NCBI GenBank assembly: GCA_027030435.1
Contig: JALVEX010000054.1
Span: 1-5,207, forward strand
DNA: 5,207 nt
From: Paracoccaceae bacterium
Lineage (GTDB): Bacteria; Pseudomonadota; Alphaproteobacteria; Rhodobacterales; Rhodobacteraceae
Direction: 5' to 3'
The notes beneath the pieces were generated by a model. It did not search any database. It had not been told where the DNA came from and saw only the letters and a list, made by a program, of their open reading frames with translations. Shown one piece after another: positions 1-5,087 of this stretch; position 1 is the first letter of the stretch, and each line of letters starts with the position of its first letter. Both the position numbers and the translations under genes were made by a program.

Positions 1-1
1 G

Positions 2-58
2 ACCGGCCCGGAAACCGGTCCGCACCAGCAGCCGAAAAGGAGAAACGGATATGGCTGA
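2..58 (+). CDS. Possible C-terminal end of an upstream phage gene (partial)
   Basis: An open frame enters from the left edge and ends at a TGA at 56-58. Its last residues read TGPETGPHQQPKRRNGYG. The stop would overlap the start codon region of the next gene by 8 nt (51-58), an arrangement common in compact phage operons. Only about 18 codons are visible, so no domain can be recognised and the frame could be open by chance. The other two frames are also open here, so this is a weak call based on the plausible stop/start overlap and the hydrophilic tail. Confidence 0.25.
   Translation, partial: TGPETGPHQQPKRRNGYG
37..43 (+). promoter_or_regulatory. Ribosome binding site for the spike-base-like gene
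   Basis: AAGGAGA lies seven bases before the ATG at 51. It is a near-perfect Shine-Dalgarno sequence and fixes the start of the 85-aa gene. Confidence 0.7.
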
Positions 59-308
59 CAGATACGAATACGAAATCCCGAAACTGCACGATCCGGCAAT
101 CGACATGTTCACCATCACCCCGGACACAGACCCGCCCCATGTGCCGCGGGCAATCTACGTCGGCGCAGGGGGAGACCTTACCGTCGAGACGTTGACCGGC
201 ACGGTGGTAACGATGCAGGGCCTGCTTGGCGGCATGACATATCCTGTCCGCATCCGGCGCGTCCTCTCCGTCGGGACGACGGCAGGCGGCATCCTGGGCC
301 TTATGTGA
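51..308 (+). CDS. Phage head spike base-like protein (RCAP_Rcc01079-like), 85 aa
   Basis: A small structural protein of phages and gene transfer agents of alphaproteobacteria. The sequence follows the pattern I recall for the spike base family named after Rcc01079 of Rhodobacter capsulatus. It has an N-terminal ITPDTDPPHVPRAIYVG stretch (about residues 22-38), then AGGDLTVETLTG, then a beta-rich segment ending PVRIRRVLSVGTTAGGI (about 65-81). In the family the protein forms the base of head spikes or fibres on the virion. The protein is complete, has no signal peptide or membrane segment, and its start is supported by a strong AAGGAGA site. Its stop TGA (306-308) shares a base with the ATG at 308 of the next gene, which implies translational coupling. 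The family name is from memory of the motif; 'small beta-rich phage structural protein' is the safer reading. Confidence 0.65.
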   Translation: MADRYEYEIPKLHDPAIDMFTITPDTDPPHVPRAIYVGAGGDLTVETLTGTVVTMQGLLGGMTYPVRIRRVLSVGTTAGGILGLM

Positions 309-676
309 TGGGGACGGGGAATGCACCTGAAAACGGAAGCGCCAGCCTCACGCCGACGACAGATGCGCACATATTGCTCACGCCCTTCGTGGACGAGAAC
401 ATGAAAGGCGGAAAGCGCGAATTCGTCCGCATGCCCGAAACGGAGTTCGAGGAAATCCTGGCGCGCGCCGCCGAGCAGGGGGCAAGGCGGGCCCTGGCGG
501 ACGTCGGGCTCGACGGCCATGATGCGGCAACGGATATCCGCGATCTTCGTACCCTGCTCGCGGCGATCCGGGAGGCGCGGCGCACGGCGCTTCAGACCTT
601 CGTCCGCCTCCTCGTCACGGCCACGCTTCTGGCGCTGATGGCCGGAATGGCCGTGCGCATGAAGTTCTTCGGCTGA
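308..676 (+). CDS. DUF6127-like small phage membrane protein, 122 aa
   Basis: A protein of unknown function. The central part, EFEEILARAAEQGARRALADVG (about residues 46-67), then DIRDLRTLLAAIREARRTA, then one hydrophobic segment (about 96-117) ending in RMKFFG, matches what I remember of the DUF6127 family in alphaproteobacterial prophages. Topology would be a cytoplasmic helical N-terminus with a C-terminal membrane anchor. The start is uncertain. A GTG at 305 is in frame, and the ATG at 308 overlaps the preceding TGA as TGATG, which suggests coupling and is the choice here. An internal ATG at 401 would drop the low-complexity N-terminus and begin just before the conserved part. Its position before the endolysin makes a holin or lysis-regulator role conceivable, but nothing in the sequence proves it. 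Confidence 0.7.
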   Translation: MGTGNAPENGSASLTPTTDAHILLTPFVDENMKGGKREFVRMPETEFEEILARAAEQGARRALADVGLDGHDAATDIRDLRTLLAAIREARRTALQTFVRLLVTATLLALMAGMAVRMKFFG

Positions 677-691
677 CCGCCTGAAAACCAG

Positions 692-717
692 AAAGGCCCG
701 CCCACGGCGGGCTTTTT
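692..717 (+). terminator. Rho-independent terminator between structural and lysis genes
   Basis: GCCCGCC (696-702) pairs perfectly with GGCGGGC (706-712) across a 3-base CAC loop, followed by TTTTT (713-717). The preceding AAAG can extend the stem with the T-run. It lies 16 nt after the stop of the 122-aa gene and just before the endolysin ribosome binding site. Transcription of the lysis genes therefore needs read-through, antitermination or a promoter inside the short gap; no clear promoter is visible. Confidence 0.85.
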
Positions 718-723
718 CGTTTC

Positions 724-730
724 AAGGAGA
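724..730 (+). promoter_or_regulatory. Ribosome binding site of the endolysin gene
   Basis: AAGGAGA is placed six bases before the ATG at 737, with near-ideal spacing. It sits directly downstream of the terminator T-run, so a terminated transcript would not carry it. Confidence 0.7.
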
Positions 731-736
731 CAGACA

Positions 737-1411
737 ATGACGCTTACCTATTTCGCCCACTGGCGGGATGTGCCGGAAGGATTCTGGCGCTGGAAGAACT
801 TCACGCCCCAGGAAATCGCCTGCCGCGGCGACGGCACCCTGCTGGTCAACGCGCCCGCGCTCGACCGGCTGCAGAAGCTGCGCGAGACGCTGGGCAAGCC
901 GATGATCGTGCATTCGGCCTACCGCAACCCGAGCTACAACAGGAAGGTCGGAGGCGTGCCCCATTCGATGCACCTGCAGGGCGCTGCCTTCGACGTTTCC
1001 ATGGCCAATCACGACCCGGTGGATTTCGAGACCGCCGCCCGCAACGCGGGCTTCACCGGCTTCGGCACCTATCCGCGCCAGAACTTCATGCACATCGACA
1101 CCGGGCGACCGCGCCGCTGGGGAGACCCGTTCCCGCACCGCGAAAGCCGCTTCGCCGAAGAACCGCCCCGCCTGCGCGAAAAGCTGGCCGACAGCCGCAC
1201 CATGAAGGGCGGCGGCGTGGCCGGCGCAAGCACCGTGGGCGCCGCCGGCGTCGAGATGGCGCAGCAGTCGCTGCAGGACGCGCAGTCCAGCCTGCAGCCG
1301 CTGATCCCCTATCTCGACACCCTGCGCTGGGCCTTCATCACCGCCGCGCTCGCCGGTGTCGCGCTGACTATCTACGCCCGTTGGGACGACTGGCGCCGGG
1401 GGCGGCGGTGA
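737..1411 (+). CDS. Peptidase M15-family endolysin with C-terminal membrane anchor, 224 aa
   Basis: A probable phage lysis enzyme that cleaves peptidoglycan peptide cross-links (zinc D-Ala-D-Ala carboxypeptidase/endopeptidase fold, Peptidase_M15_3 type). The catalytic domain spans roughly residues 15-125. HSAYRNPSYN (59-68) carries the conserved Ser/Arg. The zinc ligands read as H79 and D86 (SMHLQGAAFDV) and H119 (FMHID), with D121 next to the last ligand. A linker rich in Arg, Gly and Ala follows (about 130-190), then a hydrophobic segment at about 197-213 and a very basic tail WDDWRRGRR. This predicts a single C-terminal transmembrane helix, unusual for a soluble endolysin, and there is no N-terminal signal. 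The start is fixed by a strong ribosome binding site. The stop TGA overlaps the GTG start of the next gene. It opens a four-gene lysis/signal operon. Confidence 0.88.
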   Translation: MTLTYFAHWRDVPEGFWRWKNFTPQEIACRGDGTLLVNAPALDRLQKLRETLGKPMIVHSAYRNPSYNRKVGGVPHSMHLQGAAFDVSMANHDPVDFETAARNAGFTGFGTYPRQNFMHIDTGRPRRWGDPFPHRESRFAEEPPRLREKLADSRTMKGGGVAGASTVGAAGVEMAQQSLQDAQSSLQPLIPYLDTLRWAFITAALAGVALTIYARWDDWRRGRR

Positions 1412-1665
1412 TCGCGCAGCTCCTGGGCGTCCTCGCCGGCAGCCGGACGCTGCGTACGCTCGCCCGTTGGGCGGCGGTCGCGCTCACCATCGCCCTGTTC
1501 ATCCTCTCTTTCCGCCGCACCGCCGAACGCGCCGGCCGGCTGGCCGAGCGTCTCGATCAATTGGAGAAAGCCAATGACATTCAGCGCCGCATGGCCGAGG
1601 CCGCATCTCGCCGGCCCCGTTCTCGCGACGAGCTTGCTCGCCGCCTGCGCGACGGCGACTTCTGA
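1408..1665 (+). CDS. Inner-membrane spanin subunit (Rz-like), 85 aa
   Basis: A probable i-spanin, which with the outer-membrane partner fuses the two membranes in the last step of lysis. One hydrophobic helix lies at about residues 18-35 (LARWAAVALTIALFILSF), followed by a charged, helix-forming region RRTAERAGRLAERLDQLEKANDIQRRMAEA (36-65) with coiled-coil-like spacing, and an Arg-rich tail. The GTG at 1408 overlaps the endolysin stop as GTGA and is preferred over the upstream in-frame TTG at 1381, because it gives coupling and keeps the short N-terminus typical of Rz proteins. The last 92 nt overlap the Rz1-like gene in another frame, the classical spanin arrangement. Sequence identity to Rz is not visible; the call rests on topology, overlap and position after the endolysin. 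Confidence 0.72.
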   Translation: MIAQLLGVLAGSRTLRTLARWAAVALTIALFILSFRRTAERAGRLAERLDQLEKANDIQRRMAEAASRRPRSRDELARRLRDGDF

Positions 1666-1822
1666 GCGGGCGACGGGCACCTGCCCGCCGCTGCCCGCCT
1701 ACGACGCCGACCTGCGCGCCAAGGCCGCTGACGAGCTCTCCTTGCTGCCGCCGAACTCGGCGATCGAGCAGCTCCTGCGCGACTATGCCGTCCTGCGCGA
1801 ACAGCTTCGCGCCTGCGGGTGA
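1574..1822 (+). CDS. Outer-membrane spanin lipoprotein (Rz1-like), 82 aa
   Basis: A probable o-spanin. The N-terminus is a lipoprotein signal: a short hydrophobic stretch LAGPVLATSLLAAC with a lipobox L22-A23-A24-C25, so C25 would be lipidated. The residue after it is Ala, not Asp, consistent with sorting to the outer membrane. The mature protein is about 58 residues, with a CPPLPAYDADL segment and then a helical part ending RDYAVLREQLRACG. C37 and C81 could make disulfides. The gene starts inside the i-spanin gene in a different frame (overlap 1574-1665), with GGAG at 1563-1566 before the ATG. This out-of-frame overlap with a membrane/coiled-coil gene next to an endolysin is diagnostic of spanin pairs. 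It would otherwise be annotated as a small hypothetical lipoprotein. Confidence 0.75.
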   Translation: MTFSAAWPRPHLAGPVLATSLLAACATATSERATGTCPPLPAYDADLRAKAADELSLLPPNSAIEQLLRDYAVLREQLRACG

Positions 1823-1828
1823 CGACCG

Positions 1829-2371
1829 ATGGGTATGCACGAGACCGGTCGGGCTTTGCCCCGTCCGCAGGTGTTTCGCGACGACGGCAGCGATCTTGTC
1901 GATCCGATGTTCCGGGCGCGCGCCGCGCTCTTCCATGACCGGCTGAAATGGGACGTCACCGTCGACGAGCGCGGCCACGAGCGCGATCAGTACGACACGC
2001 CGATCGCGCGATACCTGATACTGGCGGATGCCGCCGGGCGGCACCTCGCCTCCTGGCGGTTCATCCCGCTTACCGAGCCGAACATGACCTGCGATGCCTT
2101 CCCCGGCCTGTTCAACCACAGCATGATCAAAGATCCGGACCGGGCTGTTGAAATCACCCGTTTCTGCGTGACCTCTGGCGGGCAGGAAATGTCTGCCCAA
2201 CTGTTCGAGGCCGGGTTCGAATGGCTGGCTGGCACCGAGTTTACATCCATCGTCGCGGTGTTCTTCCCGGCCATGCTCCGGGTTTACAAAAGAGCCGGAT
2301 GGGTGCCGAAAGTGCTGAATTCGGTTGACGGGCTGGTCGCGGGGCAGTGGGTGCCCGAAACGCGCCGCTGA
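1829..2371 (+). CDS. luxI: LuxI-family acyl-homoserine-lactone synthase, 180 aa
   Basis: A probable autoinducer synthase that joins an acyl chain from acyl-ACP to S-adenosylmethionine and releases an N-acyl-homoserine lactone. The hallmark residues of LuxI/LasI/EsaI proteins are present with near-canonical spacing: R31, F35, W41, E51 and D53, D56, R77 in SWRF, and E108 and R111 in VEITRF. FPGLF and a C-terminal FFPAMLRVYKRAGW segment also fit the family. At 180 residues it is slightly short. The ATG is six bases after the o-spanin stop with no strong ribosome binding site, so translation is probably coupled. A second in-frame ATG at 1835 is possible. It is the last gene of the lysis operon and converges with the restriction island. 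No luxR homologue and no lux-box-like palindrome were seen. Acyl-chain length cannot be read. An N-acyl amino acid synthase is the main alternative, less likely given the residue match. Confidence 0.88.
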   Translation: MGMHETGRALPRPQVFRDDGSDLVDPMFRARAALFHDRLKWDVTVDERGHERDQYDTPIARYLILADAAGRHLASWRFIPLTEPNMTCDAFPGLFNHSMIKDPDRAVEITRFCVTSGGQEMSAQLFEAGFEWLAGTEFTSIVAVFFPAMLRVYKRAGWVPKVLNSVDGLVAGQWVPETRR

Positions 2372-2388
2372 TCAGCTTTGTTTCAGAT

Positions 2389-2404
2389 ATCAGGCTCTCC
2401 TGAT
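2389..2404. terminator. Weak hairpin between convergent genes
   Basis: ATCAGG (2389-2394) and CCTGAT (2399-2404) form a perfect 6-bp stem with a CTCT loop. It lies at the meeting point of the synthase gene (+) and the restriction-endonuclease gene (-) and includes the latter's stop codon. Neither strand has a following T-run, so it is at best a weak or Rho-assisted terminator. Confidence 0.25.
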
Positions 2405-3250
2405 CGGAGTCGGGTCCGATTTCCGACGAACCACGCCACCTCTACTGATTGTGGTCGTCCGCACTGTTTCGGCCCCGCGATGGGCGACCTCGATTCCGAC
2501 GTAATTCAACTCCGCGTCCTCGCCGCCAAAACAGCGATGCATTGCATCGAGAATTCCGACGTCCGCGAGTTGATTGATCCTTGGCTTCGGGTTGTTTCGC
2601 GGGCTCGGCACGGTAGCCGGAAAAAGATAGATGCAGGGCGGCGGCAGGCGATACGGGCCGACATCCGTCAACCGGTCCTCGCGGCCGCGGAGCTTTGGGC
2701 AGGGCCTGGCAATGGTTCCGCAAATCCAGTCCCAGACGACAACGCCGTCGATTTGCTGCTGGCGGTCAATGACCTCGGCGCTCAGCCGCGTGTGAATTCC
2801 CGACCAGAGATTGTGGCGCGGATCGGCACCTTGGTTGCTGCAAACCGACCAGACCACGAACTCGTCCGCATGGGGCGGCCGTTCGAAGATGGTCGTGTTG
2901 TTTCCGTCCAGGCAGCCTTTCAATTCGATAATCGCCGTTCTGCCATTGTTGAGCTCCACGGCGTAGTCGTGCCTGTTCGCTTCGCCCGCGGATTCCCAAT
3001 CGGCGATGAAATCGTGATCTTGCATGTGGGAAAGCACAAGGGCGACAAAGTCCCTCTTCTCCCGCATGGACGCCGAGAACTGGCCCCGGATTCTTTCGAT
3101 GGCACCCCGGAAAAGACCCGAGTGATAGAACTCCCGCTCGTCCAGCCCGTGCTCACCCAGCGTGTGGGCCTGAGTTTTCAGAACCTCGGCGAATTCCTGT
3201 ATTTTCTTGCGCAGTTCCGCGTTTTTCTCGCAGGGTATCTCGTCACTCAC
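2390..3250 (-). CDS. Probable PD-(D/E)XK type II restriction endonuclease, 286 aa
   Basis: A protein with no family I can name, inferred to be the restriction enzyme paired with the adjacent C5 methyltransferase. The segment HDYAVELNNGRTAIIELKG (about residues 94-112) gives D95, E109 and K111, a D-x13-E-x-K arrangement typical of the metal-binding core of PD-(D/E)XK nucleases. It lies mid-protein, after a helical N-terminus. Downstream, FVVWSVCSNQ and GVVVWDWICG look like core beta strands. The start is the GTG at 3250, overlapping the methyltransferase stop by 8 nt with GGAG at 3257-3260. The longer frame upstream (to 3388) only shadows the methyltransferase. Overlap implies co-translation after the methyltransferase, the usual order that protects the host first. 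Cutting specificity is unknown, and a nuclease role without restriction cannot be excluded. Confidence 0.68.
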   Translation of the reverse strand: MSDEIPCEKNAELRKKIQEFAEVLKTQAHTLGEHGLDEREFYHSGLFRGAIERIRGQFSASMREKRDFVALVLSHMQDHDFIADWESAGEANRHDYAVELNNGRTAIIELKGCLDGNNTTIFERPPHADEFVVWSVCSNQGADPRHNLWSGIHTRLSAEVIDRQQQIDGVVVWDWICGTIARPCPKLRGREDRLTDVGPYRLPPPCIYLFPATVPSPRNNPKPRINQLADVGILDAMHRCFGGEDAELNYVGIEVAHRGAETVRTTTISRGGVVRRKSDPTPIRRA

Positions 3251-4394
3251 TATCCGCTCCGCTCTCGACCGATTCCTTCGCCGAGAGTAGCTTTTCGAAT
3301 AGATGCTTGGCAATGTAGCGAACGACGGGCACGGCGACCCCGTCGCCGGTGAGGTGATAAGCCTCGTTATAGCGATCCGGCAACTCATAGCTGTCCGGAA
3401 GCCCCATCAGCCGGGCCGTCTCTCGCGACGAGATAAGGCGCGACCGGATATTCTCGCCTTCAATGACCATGATGAGCTGCCGCGAGGATCCCCCCGCAGG
3501 CGTTCGTAGACATCCGGCAATGTCGTCAAACCGGACCTCCGCCCGCTGCACCTTGATCCCGTGCTCGTGCCGCGTTCGTTTGTAAATCGTTCCTACCATC
3601 CGAACGCCCGCAGCCTTCGCAGTCTCGACTTTCGCGAGATTCACCTCCGACATCATTGAAAGCAGAGCGGTGGTTTCGGCTTTAGTGTGCCATCTTGTCG
3701 AAGTCGGGTTTTCTTCGATCACGTCGGAGAGTTTGATTTGCCGCGCGGGAGGCTTCGGCATGCGCCACCAGAGCCAGTCGCGCCGTAGACGATTGGGAAG
3801 CCTCTCATAGGCGTTCTTCAGGCTCGTCGTGTGCCAGGGAGACCTCGGTCCTTCCGAGGTTGTCAGTGGCGCGATTTTCATGTCTCCGCGAAGCGCGATC
3901 ACGAACAGCCGCGGCCGAGACTGCGGCACGAAGTGGCTAGCGTCCGCGACGAACGCCCCATACCTGTATCCGAGATCCTGAAGCGCGCCGCAAATCGCAG
4001 TGAAGTCTTTTCCCCCATGCGAAGTCAGAGTGCCGAGAACGTTCTCGAGAGCAATGATTTTCGGAGCGCGGCCCTCCCGGCGGAGCGCTTGGATGTGATG
4101 AATGAACGGCCAAAACGTTCCCGACCGGTCTCCGCGAAGCCCGGCCCCGCCACCAGCGAGCGAGAGATCCTGACATGGGAATGATCCCCACACAAGATCT
4201 GGTTGCCCCGGCATTTCTTCCGGAGCGATGTTGCGAATGTCGTCGATGATCAGATGATCGCCGCCCCAATTTTTCCGATAGGTTTCGCCTTTTTTGCGGT
4301 CGAAATCGTTCGCCAAGAGGCACTTCCACCCGTCGCCGAGTCCCGCTCGGGCCATCCCGCCGCCGGCAAAAAACTCGTAAAATGTTCTTGGCAT
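3243..4394 (-). CDS. DNA (cytosine-5-)-methyltransferase, 383 aa
   Basis: Transfers a methyl group from S-adenosylmethionine to carbon 5 of cytosine in a specific DNA site, protecting host DNA from the linked nuclease. All main motifs are visible in order: motif I FFAGGGMARAGLG (8-20), motif IV GSFPCQDLSLAG with catalytic C74, motif VI ENV (117-119), motif VIII QSRPR (158-162), motif IX RTPAGGSSRQ (297-306), and motif X GDGVAVPVVRYIA (350-361). The target-recognition region lies at about 175-295; the recognised site cannot be read from it. Length is normal and the protein looks intact. The ATG at 4394, preceded by GGGAGAG, is the start; an in-frame TTG at 4439 would add 15 residues before the motif I strand and is unlikely. 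There is no N-terminal HTH domain, so self-repression of the kind seen in some C5 methyltransferases is not indicated. Confidence 0.93.
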   Translation of the reverse strand: MPRTFYEFFAGGGMARAGLGDGWKCLLANDFDRKKGETYRKNWGGDHLIIDDIRNIAPEEMPGQPDLVWGSFPCQDLSLAGGGAGLRGDRSGTFWPFIHHIQALRREGRAPKIIALENVLGTLTSHGGKDFTAICGALQDLGYRYGAFVADASHFVPQSRPRLFVIALRGDMKIAPLTTSEGPRSPWHTTSLKNAYERLPNRLRRDWLWWRMPKPPARQIKLSDVIEENPTSTRWHTKAETTALLSMMSEVNLAKVETAKAAGVRMVGTIYKRTRHEHGIKVQRAEVRFDDIAGCLRTPAGGSSRQLIMVIEGENIRSRLISSRETARLMGLPDSYELPDRYNEAYHLTGDGVAVPVVRYIAKHLFEKLLSAKESVESGADSE

Positions 4395-4968
4395 GTTCTC
4401 TCTCCCGTTTTTCGACAGGTAAAGCAGATACCATGTCAATACTCAATGTTTCCTTGACAAAATATTGGGCGATGTTGCAGCAGCCGCCACCACATGGAGG
4501 CCTGAATCCGAGAACTGGCCGAAATTCGCCGAACAGCTCCGGCCCGTCAGTCTGCGGCCGATCCCTGACGCGAGCATTGATGATCTCGGTCAGCAACTGC
4601 GGATCGGTGGTTTCGCATTCCCAAATCACCGCTGGATTCCAGCCCAGGGCCAGCAAATCTTCAGCTCGGCGAGCATCCCGCTCGACGTTTCGGTGAAACT
4701 TCGCTTGCCAGTAGTCGACCCTGGTCTTTGGCATGGTGGCCCGCGGGCACCCCTCGTGCCGGTGCCAGAAGCATCCATGGACGAACAGAGCAACCTTGTA
4801 CTTAGGAAACACGAGGTCCGGCGTGCCTGGCAGATCGCGGCGGTACAGGCGAAATCGCAACCCCAACGCGTGCGCGGCGCGGCGGACGCGCATCTCCGGT
4901 TGCGTGTTCTTGCTCCGAACGCGCGCCATTGTCGCTGATCGTTGTTCGCGGCTTATTGTGTCCGCCAT
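3937..4968 (-). CDS. vsr: Vsr-type very-short-patch-repair endonuclease with anomalous run-on C-terminus
   Basis: Vsr nicks DNA 5' of the T in T:G mismatches that arise when 5-methylcytosine deaminates, so it offsets mutation caused by the neighbouring methyltransferase. The core is residues 1 to about 132 (down to about 4573). It shows MADTISREQRSATMARVRSK, E25, catalytic D51 in GTPDLVF, then H64, C66, W68, H69, H71 and C74 in the VHGCFWHRHEGC stretch, and C118 in WEC. These numbers nearly match E. coli Vsr, including the zinc ligands. The ATG at 4968 begins just before the conserved start; the frame continues upstream only as antisense tRNA. Oddly, no stop follows the core. The frame stays open to 3937 (343 aa), overlapping 458 nt of the methyltransferase with Arg/Ser-rich shadow-like sequence. 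A stop in a neighbouring frame at 4547-4549 would end it at about 139 residues, close to the usual Vsr length, so a frameshift is likely. Confidence 0.8.
   Translation of the reverse strand: MADTISREQRSATMARVRSKNTQPEMRVRRAAHALGLRFRLYRRDLPGTPDLVFPKYKVALFVHGCFWHRHEGCPRATMPKTRVDYWQAKFHRNVERDARRAEDLLALGWNPAVIWECETTDPQLLTEIINARVRDRPQTDGPELFGEFRPVLGFRPPCGGGCCNIAQYFVKETLSIDMVSALPVEKREREHAKNILRVFCRRRDGPSGTRRRVEVPLGERFRPQKRRNLSEKLGRRSSDHRRHSQHRSGRNAGATRSCVGIIPMSGSLARWWRGRASRRPVGNVLAVHSSHPSAPPGGPRSENHCSRERSRHSDFAWGKRLHCDLRRASGSRIQVWGVRRGR
4400..4406 (-). promoter_or_regulatory. Ribosome binding site of the methyltransferase gene
   Basis: Read on the minus strand, a GGGAGAG stretch stands about five bases before the ATG at 4394. 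It decides this start over the upstream in-frame TTG. Confidence 0.55.
4434..4459. promoter_or_regulatory. TGTCAA/TTGACA inverted repeat upstream of the methyltransferase
   Basis: TGTCAA (4434-4439) and TTGACA (4454-4459) are exact reverse complements separated by 14 bases, in a locally A+T-rich patch 40-65 bases before the methyltransferase start. On the minus strand the inner copy reads TTGACA, a consensus -35 hexamer, but no good -10 follows at 16-18 bases. It could be an operator or part of a weak promoter giving the methyltransferase its own transcript. This is suggestive only. Confidence 0.3.
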
Positions 4969-5076
4969 CGGCCTGATCCCCACCGCCCGCACAGCGCTGC
5001 CACACATTCTTGCTTTGTTGCCGCTGTGTTCCGCGGGTCTGCCGCACAATTTCTGCCCATTATTCAAAATCTTCCG
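4969..5076. other. Leader region between vsr and the attachment site
   Basis: A 108-base non-coding stretch at the prophage end. It holds the probable -10 element of the vsr promoter and the leader of that transcript. The ribosome binding region before the vsr ATG is weak (GGGGATCAGG). No tRNA 5' half, integrase-arm repeats or other gene could be recognised. Confidence 0.5.
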
Positions 5077-5087
5077 CCGGATTGCAA
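5059..5087 (-). promoter_or_regulatory. Candidate sigma70-type promoter for the vsr-methyltransferase-nuclease operon
   Basis: On the minus strand TTGCAA (5082-5087) is followed after exactly 17 bases by AATAAT (5059-5064), matching 4 of 6 and 5 of 6 consensus positions. Transcription would start about 80 bases before the vsr ATG at 4968. The -35 hexamer is the anticodon-loop part of the tRNA-Cys fragment, so the promoter would straddle the attachment site. It is a pattern match only. Confidence 0.35.

Noticed and set aside
1..20. Inverted repeat GACCGG-N8-CCGGTC at the left edge as a terminator
   Set aside because: It has no T-run and may lie inside the preceding coding sequence. A 6-bp G+C repeat is not rare in this composition.
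722..1138. 138-codon minus-strand frame opposite the endolysin
   Set aside because: It shadows the M15 catalytic domain and has no domain of its own.
1381..1407. TTG start for the i-spanin gene
   Set aside because: The GTG at 1408 overlaps the endolysin stop as GTGA and yields the usual short cytoplasmic N-terminus; the TTG would add nine residues deep in the overlap.
1499..2200. 233-codon minus-strand frame opposite the spanins and the synthase
   Set aside because: It has a low-complexity Arg/Gly-rich composition typical of antisense frames in G+C-rich DNA, and the plus strand encodes well-supported genes.
2378..3352. 324-codon open frame on the plus strand
   Set aside because: It is antisense to the nuclease gene over its whole length, has no recognisable domain or ribosome binding site, and the minus strand shows a nuclease motif and an operon overlap with the methyltransferase.
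3251..3388. N-terminal extension of the nuclease frame to an ATG at 3388
   Set aside because: It lies wholly inside the methyltransferase C-terminal region, including motif X, in another frame. The GTG at 3250 has a GGAG site and the typical short overlap.
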